A model generated the notes under the pieces. That model did no database searches. It was not told the origin of the DNA and worked only from the letters and a program-made list of their open reading frames with translations. From Mycobacterium sp. URHB0044 (lineage in GTDB: Bacteria; Actinomycetota; Actinomycetes; Mycobacteriales; Mycobacteriaceae): a stretch of 64,000 bases of DNA. The translations under genes were made by a program, and so were the position numbers. The first letter of the stretch is position 1. The number at the start of each line of letters is the position of its first letter. Shown here piece after piece: positions 58,102-64,000 of this stretch. The stretch is from assembly GCF_000620625.1 (NCBI RefSeq), contig NZ_JIAW01000027.1, forward strand, positions 25,407 through 89,406, written 5' to 3'.

Positions 58102-59001
58102 TCATGAGACCGCGCGTTGCAGAAGCTTGTCCGATGCCGCGATGAATCGATCGACGAAGTCTCCTGTCATGCCAGCCGACGGCAGGATGGGCCTGGCCTT
58201 GTTGTTGAAGTGAATACCCGTCCGCCCGTCGAGTTCCTTGGCGAACAACAGGGGCACGATGCGTTTCGCATACTGCTGAGGCGACTGCGAGAACAGACCG
58301 ATGACGGTTTCGGTCAACCTGTGTGAAAGACTGCCAGCTCCAAGGGTGTTCGACCGAATGTCAGTCTTGATGAGTCCGGGGTTGAGCCCGAAGTAGTCCG
58401 GTCCAGGCAGGATGTCGGCCCCTGCGAGGATCAACGCCTCGTTGGCGGCGACGGTGTTCATATGCGCGCTGAGAGTGCCGTACTTCTGCTCGGCGTTGAG
58501 ATCGTCGGGATTTCCGAGGGCTCCGGTTCCGGGAGCGGCCATGATGAATACCCGCGCCGGTGGTGCGCCGCTCGGTCGCGCGGTCCCGATCCGACTACTG
58601 AGCCCTTGCAATATTGCGTACCGGTTCAGGTAGCTGACCGCAAGGTCCCGTTCGATGCCCTCGCTGGTCTCTTCACGAGACTTGGCGGCCATGATCCCGG
58701 CGGTGAAGAGGGCGACGTCGAGCGACTCGGCCGGCAGCTCGCGGCCCAGTCGCGCCGCTTCGCGCATGGACGACAAATCAGCCGCCACGAACGTGAGGCG
58801 ACTCGACGGGGCGCCGCGGAACGTTCGGCCGACGACCGTGACCTCGGCGCCTTTGTCCAACGCGTGCTCAGCGATGGCACGCCCCAGTCCGCCGGTGCCA
58901 CCAATCACGGCCAATCGCTCGCCCGACAGATCCAGCCGTTCGAAGGGAACCGGCTTCAAAATCACGCTGTGGTCGGGGGTCCCGCTCATCTTCATGGTCA
59001 T
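58102..59001 (-). CDS. SDR-fold protein lacking the usual YxxxK
   Basis: A 299-residue Rossmann protein with cofactor motif RLAVIGGTGGLGRAIAEHAL and VTVVGRTFRG, followed by DVALFTAGIMAA (NNAG-like position). Where the catalytic tyrosine and lysine are expected, the sequence reads YGTLSAHMNTVAANEALI, so a lysine four residues after tyrosine is missing. It may use an unusual active site or only bind cofactor. It overlaps the ene-reductase gene by 4 bp in the same operon. Confidence 0.85.
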   Translation of the reverse strand: MTMKMSGTPDHSVILKPVPFERLDLSGERLAVIGGTGGLGRAIAEHALDKGAEVTVVGRTFRGAPSSRLTFVAADLSSMREAARLGRELPAESLDVALFTAGIMAAKSREETSEGIERDLAVSYLNRYAILQGLSSRIGTARPSGAPPARVFIMAAPGTGALGNPDDLNAEQKYGTLSAHMNTVAANEALILAGADILPGPDYFGLNPGLIKTDIRSNTLGAGSLSHRLTETVIGLFSQSPQQYAKRIVPLLFAKELDGRTGIHFNNKARPILPSAGMTGDFVDRFIAASDKLLQRAVS

Positions 59002-60068
59002 GATTGGCTCCCGTTGAGCGCGGGGTAGTCGGTGTATCCCTGTGCGCCACCGGCATAGAAGGTGGCCGGGTCCGCCTCGTTCAGTGGTGCGTCACGGCGC
59101 AGCCGCTCGACCAGATCTGGGTTCGCCAGTGCCCAGCGTCCGACGGGGATGACGTCGGCGAGCCCGCCGTCCAAGTCGCCTGCGAGCTCTTCCCGAGTGC
59201 GGTTGCCGCGGTTGACCAACAGCGCCGTCGGCCAGAGGTCCCGGATCTCCCGTAGCAGGTCGTCGTCCCCGCCGTGCATTACGTGCAGATAGGCCAGGCC
59301 GAGCGGAGCCAACTCGGTGACCAAAGCGCGGTATGTCTCTGCGGTGTGAGACCCCTCGTCGATGCCGTTCAACGGCGATCCCGGCGAGATGCGCATGCCC
59401 GTACGTTCGGGCCCGATCTCATTGGCGACCGCCTTGGCGACATCCACCGCGAACCGGATGCGGCCCGCCACGGAACCGCCGTAGGCGTCCGTGCGGTGGT
59501 TCGCGTTCGGGGACAGGAACTGTTGAATGAGGTAACCGTTCGCGCCGTGGATCTCGACGCCCGTGGCGCCGGCCTCGACCGCCCGTGCCGCCGCGGTGCG
59601 GAAGTCGTCCACCGTGGCCACGACCTCCTCGGTGGTCAGCGCACGCGGCGTCGGGATGTCCTGCATGCCGGACGCGGTGAACATCGGCGCACCCGGCGCG
59701 ATCGCCGACGGTGCGACCGGCTGCCGGCCGTGGGGCGTGTTGTCGGGGTGACTGACCCGGCCGACGTGCATCAGCTGGATGAAGAGGTGCGCGCCTGCCG
59801 CGTTGACGGCATCGGTCACCGTCCGCCAGCCTTCGACGTGCGCGTCGGTATGGATGCCGGGCGTCGTCAGGTAGCCCTGGCCGTCCGCACTCGGCTGCGT
59901 TCCCTCGGTGATGAGCAGTCCGAGCGACGCGCGCTGGGCGTAGTACTCGGCCGCCAGCGGCGCGGGCGTGCCATCGGGGAGCGCGCGGCTGCGGGTCATC
60001 GGCGCCATCGCGAGCCGGTGGTCCAGCGTGATCTGTCCCAGCTTGTACTGGGACCACAGGGAAGTCAT
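58998..60068 (-). CDS. Old yellow enzyme-family ene-reductase
   Basis: A 356-residue FMN-dependent alkene reductase of the OYE/N-ethylmaleimide reductase group. Key motifs are LAMAPMTRSRALPDGTP, FIQLMHVGRVSHP, VEIHGANGYLIQQFLSP (His/Asn substrate pair), NHRTDAYGG and the phosphate-binding ADVIPVGRWALANPDLVERL. It reduces activated C=C bonds of enones or nitro-alkenes. The start ATG has aaggaaatt upstream. It is linked to an SDR and a luciferase-like monooxygenase, a set typical for degradation of cyclic or unsaturated ketones. Confidence 0.93.
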   Translation of the reverse strand: MTSLWSQYKLGQITLDHRLAMAPMTRSRALPDGTPAPLAAEYYAQRASLGLLITEGTQPSADGQGYLTTPGIHTDAHVEGWRTVTDAVNAAGAHLFIQLMHVGRVSHPDNTPHGRQPVAPSAIAPGAPMFTASGMQDIPTPRALTTEEVVATVDDFRTAAARAVEAGATGVEIHGANGYLIQQFLSPNANHRTDAYGGSVAGRIRFAVDVAKAVANEIGPERTGMRISPGSPLNGIDEGSHTAETYRALVTELAPLGLAYLHVMHGGDDDLLREIRDLWPTALLVNRGNRTREELAGDLDGGLADVIPVGRWALANPDLVERLRRDAPLNEADPATFYAGGAQGYTDYPALNGSQS

Positions 60069-60134
60069 TCGTTAATTTCCTTACTAGTACGTTGCCAGGA
60101 TGGCTGGCTGTGTCATCGAATCGAGGCGGCCGTG

Positions 60135-61244
60135 CTACTCGATGGACTCCTCGCGCAGCGCGGGAATGACCTCGCGCCCAATCAATTCGAAGGAGCTCAT
60201 CGTCTCCTCCTTCGTCAATGTCCCGAACGAGGCCCACATCAGGATGTTCGAGCAGCCGAGCTCGTGCGCCTGCTTCAGCAGTGTGTCGCGGACCGTGCTC
60301 GGCGATCCGACGATGAAGATTCCGAGGTCGATGAGGGTCTGCCAATCAACCGGCCCGGAGCCGGCGAAGGGCCGGAAGAACGACTGGTAGAACTCGGTGT
60401 TGTAGCCCTCGGGGACGGTGTTTTCGATGTCCTTCCAGACGACCGACTCCTTGTACAGCCCGAACATGTAATTGAGGGCGGGTTCCGCTATGGCGCGGGC
60501 TTCTTCGTCGGTTTCCGCGACGTAGACGTTCCGCAGCGCCATCACGGTGTCCGGCCCCGCGGCGTGGCCCGCCTTGCGTGCCCCGGCCCGATACCTGTCG
60601 TGCGCTTCCCGCAGTTTCTCTGTCGGCTGGAACGCGGTAGAGATGTGATAACCCTGCTGGGCACACCAGTCGATGGTCTCAGGGCTGAGCGCGGTAATCC
60701 AGATCGGCGGCCGCTTCGACATGGGCTGCAGCGGTTGCGGCCACAGCGACGTCTCCTCGAAGTTCGCGTACTCACCGGAATGGGTGAAGACCGGTTTCGA
60801 GAGTGCTTCTTCGATCAGACGCAGCCCTTCTTGGAATCGGGGTCGCGTTTCCTTCAGCGGAATGCCTTCACGGGAGAACTCGTTCTCGTCGACACCTCTG
60901 CCAACGCCGATCTCGAGCCGCCCGTGGGTGAGATAGTCCAGCATCGCGAACTCTTCGGCCAGCCGTCGCGGGTTGTGCATCGGCAGGATGTTCGCCATGA
61001 CGCCGAGCTTCAGCCGCTGGGTTCGCTGGGCGATTGCGGCGATCAGCAGGTTGGGCGAGGGGCTCAGAGCGTAGGGGGTGTAATGGTGCTCGCTGAGGAA
61101 CAGGCCCTCGAATCCGACCTTCTCGGCCAGCTCCCACGACTCGAGGTGCCAGTCGTAGAGCTCTTGCGTGGCCTCGGCGTCGAACTTTGCGGCGTCAGGG
61201 GCCCAGGGGTAGTTGAAGATGTCGAACAGCCAAGGGGTGATCAT
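60135..61244 (-). CDS. Luciferase-like (LLM class) flavin monooxygenase
   Basis: A 369-residue bacterial-luciferase-fold enzyme. It carries GFEGLFLSEHHYTPYALSPSPNLLIAAIAQRTQRLKLGVMANILPMHNPRRLAEE and GRLEIGVGRGVDENEF, close to FMNH2-dependent LLM monooxygenases; F420 use is not excluded. It should insert oxygen into, or oxidise, a ketone or aldehyde. It starts at an ATG after ggaggc. A flavin reductase is not in the window next to it. Confidence 0.9.
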   Translation of the reverse strand: MITPWLFDIFNYPWAPDAAKFDAEATQELYDWHLESWELAEKVGFEGLFLSEHHYTPYALSPSPNLLIAAIAQRTQRLKLGVMANILPMHNPRRLAEEFAMLDYLTHGRLEIGVGRGVDENEFSREGIPLKETRPRFQEGLRLIEEALSKPVFTHSGEYANFEETSLWPQPLQPMSKRPPIWITALSPETIDWCAQQGYHISTAFQPTEKLREAHDRYRAGARKAGHAAGPDTVMALRNVYVAETDEEARAIAEPALNYMFGLYKESVVWKDIENTVPEGYNTEFYQSFFRPFAGSGPVDWQTLIDLGIFIVGSPSTVRDTLLKQAHELGCSNILMWASFGTLTKEETMSSFELIGREVIPALREESIE

Positions 61245-61312
61245 TTTGCCTCCGTCGTTGGGGGTTTCGTGGGATCAAGAGAATGCTGCAGGTTGGACGT
61301 CGACGCGGCTCC

Positions 61313-63040
61313 TCACCCTGGCGCCGTGAAGTCGTCGGTTCCGCCCGACAGATACGTGCCGATGCGGTTGCCATTCGTGATGGGAAGCGTTAGCTCAGAA
61401 GGATGTTCGGCATCGTGCAGGATGCTGACCCACGACGGGCTCTGCCGGAGCAGATGGCCCTGACCCACCAGATCGATGAATTTCTCGGGTCGTTCGAGAT
61501 CGGCGGAACTGACCTGAAGTTCGATCCGCTGGCCGGGTGTGAACACGTAGGCCGTCGGCGCCAACGAGATCTCGTAACGGTGGATTTCGTCGGGTGTCAC
61601 GGGTTTGGGGTTGGTGTAGGGGTGCTCGGGTAGCCACGGTTCAGATCGAGCCTCGTCGACCTCGCGCAGGCTTCCGCGCAGCCAGCCGCGAGTGAGCAGA
61701 TGCCGGTTGCCGTCGACCTCGACCACCCACAGCGAGAGGAACAGCAACAATTCCTCGTCGGTAGTGGCGGCGTACACCGTCGCCGTTGCAGGCCCGATCA
61801 ATTCGGTGCGTTCGACCAAGGGAGGCGTGGTGAAGGTGACGGCGCCACGGCCGTTGTACGTGTTGTCCTCGTAGCTGGATGCCCCTTCGTAGGGCCAATG
61901 CTCGTGTTCGGACAGCAGCCCTTCGCGGTGCAGGTAGAAGCTGTGCCACGCGGTTTGCGGCAGCGGCCACTCGTCGGCGTCGAGCCAGGCGCCCTTGCCA
62001 CTGTCGCCGGGAACGAACAGCTGCACGCTCGGCTCGTCGAGGTAACCGGTGTCATTTCCCTTGAGCCAGTGGTCGAACCAGCGCAAGGATTGCTCCGCGT
62101 ATTGGTAGACCGGTCGATCGAGGTAGATCGGTGGCCCGACGATGAGCTTCTTCGGCGCACTGATCTGCTTCCATGCCCGGAACTCGCCGGGCAGATGCAG
62201 TCCGTACATACCCCAGCACGCGCCCAGCAAGATGGGCACCCGGATCGCTGCGAGGTCGGGGTTGCGTTCGTGCCAATACGGGCCATCTTCCGGGTTCATC
62301 AGCACGTCGATGACCAACGGGTGCGCTTTGTAGTCCGGGGCGGCCACCGCAGCGGCGAGCTCGGGCACGGCCATGATGTCCGGGTCGGCGCGCAGCTGCT
62401 CCAACCGGCGGACGTACTCCTGTTCTCCCAGTGCCCTTTTGCTCCATCCATCGACCCGGGCGTTCGCCACGTGCTTGGTCCACGACGTGAGGAAGAACCG
62501 GGCGAGGATGCCTCCGTGATAGAACTTGTCGCGATAGAAGTCGGTGTAGCCGAACGGTGCGAACACGGCCTTGAGCGGTTTCGGGTTGCGGGCTGCGACC
62601 TGTTTCGCCGCAACGGAGAAATAGGACACGCCGAACATCCCGACCGCGCCGGAACACCACGGCTGCTTCGCCATCCACTCGATGACGGCGACCGTGTCGT
62701 CGACATCGCGCGGTCCATAGTGGCTGTAGCGGCCGCCCGAGGCGCCCGTCCCTCGCGCGTTGACGATCACATGGGCATACCCGCGCCGAGCGTAGAAGTA
62801 GGGATCGCCGGCCTCGGCCTGAGCATTCACCGGATTCATCGCGCGAGGGCTCGACGGCGTCGACTGCATGGCCGCGTCGTAGGCGTGCACTCCGAGCAGG
62901 GCAGGGAATTGGGCGTCGTCGCAGTCTGGCCGGTATATCTGCGCGTCGATCTCGACACCGTCGTCCATCGTGATGCGGACGTGCCGATCGACGCGAACGT
63001 CGTACTGCCGCGGCGATGTTCGCCAGTTGACGCCGAACAT
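61313..63040 (-). CDS. CocE/NonD-family alpha/beta protein with altered catalytic residues
   Basis: A 575-residue protein of the CocE/NonD (X-Pro dipeptidyl-peptidase S15-like) family. The alpha/beta domain has GYAHVIVNARGTGASGGRY and the nucleophile elbow MFGVSYFSVAAKQ. A beta-jelly-roll C-terminal domain spans ~380-575. The aspartate position, usually in W-x-D, reads GACWGMYGLHL. The histidine position, usually GPWxH, reads GPPIYLDRP. The serine is kept but its normal partners are not evident. It may be an acyl or ester hydrolase with relocated residues or a non-hydrolytic member. Its ATG directly follows the stop of the GlcG/HbpS-like gene. Confidence 0.85.
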   Translation of the reverse strand: MFGVNWRTSPRQYDVRVDRHVRITMDDGVEIDAQIYRPDCDDAQFPALLGVHAYDAAMQSTPSSPRAMNPVNAQAEAGDPYFYARRGYAHVIVNARGTGASGGRYSHYGPRDVDDTVAVIEWMAKQPWCSGAVGMFGVSYFSVAAKQVAARNPKPLKAVFAPFGYTDFYRDKFYHGGILARFFLTSWTKHVANARVDGWSKRALGEQEYVRRLEQLRADPDIMAVPELAAAVAAPDYKAHPLVIDVLMNPEDGPYWHERNPDLAAIRVPILLGACWGMYGLHLPGEFRAWKQISAPKKLIVGPPIYLDRPVYQYAEQSLRWFDHWLKGNDTGYLDEPSVQLFVPGDSGKGAWLDADEWPLPQTAWHSFYLHREGLLSEHEHWPYEGASSYEDNTYNGRGAVTFTTPPLVERTELIGPATATVYAATTDEELLLFLSLWVVEVDGNRHLLTRGWLRGSLREVDEARSEPWLPEHPYTNPKPVTPDEIHRYEISLAPTAYVFTPGQRIELQVSSADLERPEKFIDLVGQGHLLRQSPSWVSILHDAEHPSELTLPITNGNRIGTYLSGGTDDFTAPG

Positions 63041-63478
63041 CTACAGCTCTCCGAGGGCAGCAAGGGCGGCGCCGGCAACGGCGGCATCCTGAGCGCCGGT
63101 CCCGCCGCTCACTCCGATCGCACCGATGACGTGACCGCCACCAACGATGGGAAGACCGCCGGCAACCGTGGTGAACCTGGGCACAGTGGGCATGTACGCC
63201 AGCGCCGCCGGATCCGAAGCGACGAAGGCGTGCACCTGTTCGGTGGGAGCACCGGCATTGGCCGCAGTCCAGGCTTTGTCGGCCGCCACCTTCAACGGCA
63301 ACAGGCCCGCTCCGTCCGTGCGGGCCATCGCGATCGGCTCACCGGCGACGTCGCTGACGACGATGGCCGCCGGCATGCCCGCCTCGCCGGCGGTCCCGAC
63401 GGCGGCCTCGAGCAGTCGGCGAGCCGTCTCGTAGCTCAGCGTCGACCGTTCGTAGGTGGTCGGTTCCGTTTGAGTCAT
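63041..63478 (-). CDS. GlcG/HbpS-like heme-binding-fold protein
   Basis: A 145-residue protein of the GlcG/HbpS/PduO-C family. The pattern YETARRLLEAAVGTAGEAGMPAAIVVSDVAGEPIAMARTDGA, then FTTVAGGLPIVGGGHVIGAIGVSGGTGAQDAAVAGAAL is characteristic. Members bind heme or cobalamin or act in small-acid catabolism. It is often found beside catabolic oxidoreductases, as here. It overlaps the GntR gene by an ATGA at its 5' end. Confidence 0.88.
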   Translation of the reverse strand: MTQTEPTTYERSTLSYETARRLLEAAVGTAGEAGMPAAIVVSDVAGEPIAMARTDGAGLLPLKVAADKAWTAANAGAPTEQVHAFVASDPAALAYMPTVPRFTTVAGGLPIVGGGHVIGAIGVSGGTGAQDAAVAGAALAALGEL

Positions 63479-64000
63479 CTGATTCCTTCGTCGGTGTGGC
63501 AGGCCTGGTGTAGTGCGGTGCGCAGCAGGCGTGGGTCGTGGAGGGGGTCCATGAGGGCGATCATGGAGAGGGCGGTGCCGGCGAGGTGGCGGGCGAGTTC
63601 GGCGCCGGCGGTGGTGGTGTCGCCGCGTAGGACGGCTTGCAGGATCTTGGTGTCGTGTCCGATGACGACGTCCCAGGCGCTGGGGGTTTGGGTGGTGTAG
63701 ACGCGTCGGTAGCGGCGGGCGTGATCGGACAGTTGGCGGATCAGTAACTCCAGGCGGCCGCCGTCGGCGTCGGGGCGGAAGAACTCGTGGAACCGTTCGT
63801 GCGGGACGGTGAAGCGGTCGTAGTCCCGCGCGTCGGCGGCGCGGCGCATCTCGTCGAGCACACTGGTCATCTCGTCGAGTTCGGCCGCGGTCAGCAACGG
63901 CACCCGCACGGTCAGCGCCAGCGGTTCCAAGACCAGTCGGGTGGCGTAGAGCTGTTCGAGGTCGCTGGAAGAGAAGTCGGCCACCTGGATGCGGTGATTG
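63475..64000 (-). CDS. FCD-domain GntR regulator, 5' part off the window
   Basis: The C-terminal ~170 residues of an FCD-type GntR regulator; the DNA-binding domain lies beyond the right edge. The FCD signature is visible: DLEQLYATRLVLEPLALTVRVPLLTAAELDEM, FTVPHERFHEFFRPDADGGRLELLIRQLSDHARRYRRVYTT and HLAGTALSMIALM. The first in-window GTG is internal, since the frame continues to base 64000. The third codon positions are strongly biased to G on the plus strand (C on the coding strand), more than in the neighbours. As leader gene of the minus-strand cluster it is the likely regulator of it and possibly of the 55492 operator. Confidence 0.88.
   Translation of the reverse strand, partial: NHRIQVADFSSSDLEQLYATRLVLEPLALTVRVPLLTAAELDEMTSVLDEMRRAADARDYDRFTVPHERFHEFFRPDADGGRLELLIRQLSDHARRYRRVYTTQTPSAWDVVIGHDTKILQAVLRGDTTTAGAELARHLAGTALSMIALMDPLHDPRLLRTALHQACHTDEGIR

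Noticed and set aside
59274..61463. Long plus-strand open frame (729 codons) opposite the ene-reductase and LLM genes
   Set aside because: It is antisense to two clear enzymes and its product is Arg/Val/Gly-rich with no domain; typical GC-rich shadow frame.
61700..63700. Plus-strand open frame of 666 codons opposite the CocE-like gene
   Set aside because: Antisense shadow; the minus-strand protein has recognisable family motifs, the plus-strand one has none.

Overview
The window is high-GC actinobacterial chromosome, almost certainly from a fast-growing Mycobacterium (Mycolicibacterium-type). The left third has the gene content I recall around Rv2045c-Rv2066 of M. tuberculosis: the aerobic cobalamin genes cobI, cobH, cobG and cobN, an F420-type oxidoreductase, fxsA, an amidohydrolase, lnt, ppm1, rbpA, lppI and lipT. 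Two points argue against the M. tuberculosis complex. Lnt and Ppm1 are separate genes sharing an ATGA, not one fused protein, and the pks12 region is absent. I see no insertion sequence, CRISPR array, tRNA or rRNA. No gene-free stretch exceeds 300 bp.

Layout. 1-9.7 kb: cobalamin synthesis (minus-strand cobI/H/G, plus-strand cobN), a TauD-type dioxygenase, a 33-residue membrane peptide, a VOC protein, an AraC regulator and a FetB-like permease. 9.8-15.6 kb: envelope and stress genes, with ECF-sigma-like promoters in front of fxsA and rbpA. 15.7-17.8 kb: a winged-helix/alpha-beta hydrolase fusion followed by a lipoprotein whose promoter carries three abutting 11-bp repeats. 17.9-21.6 kb: alkanesulfonate uptake and desulfonation (ssuCBAD). 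21.6-28.3 kb: lppI/lipT, a kinase-fold fusion protein, YnfA and a DUF4333 lipoprotein. 28.3-31.1 kb: gluconate use (gntR / gntK-gntP). 31-40 kb: mostly single genes, including a DoxX protein with nine 11-residue repeats, a class A beta-lactamase-fold protein, xylulokinase, a MarR/NmrA pair and a BatA-like VWA protein. 40.2-45 kb: a complete arginine deiminase operon (arcD-arcA-arcB-arcC).

From 45 to 64 kb the window is accessory and catabolic. It holds several regulator-controlled redox clusters with clear palindromic operators: an alcohol dehydrogenase divergent from SDR-TetR, and alcohol dehydrogenase-tautomerase divergent from TetR. A further block reads MaoC-DoxX-FAD monooxygenase divergent from acyl-CoA ligase-FAH hydrolase. 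It is followed by a six-gene minus-strand cluster: SDR, ene-reductase, luciferase-like monooxygenase, CocE-like protein, GlcG/HbpS-like protein and an FCD-GntR regulator that runs off the right edge. The gene content suggests breakdown of a cyclic or aromatic, possibly ester-bearing, compound through a CoA thioester; the substrate cannot be read from the sequence.

Many genes here appear to be leaderless: a TANNNT -10 hexamer lies 6-8 nt before the ATG or GTG. This was used to choose several starts.
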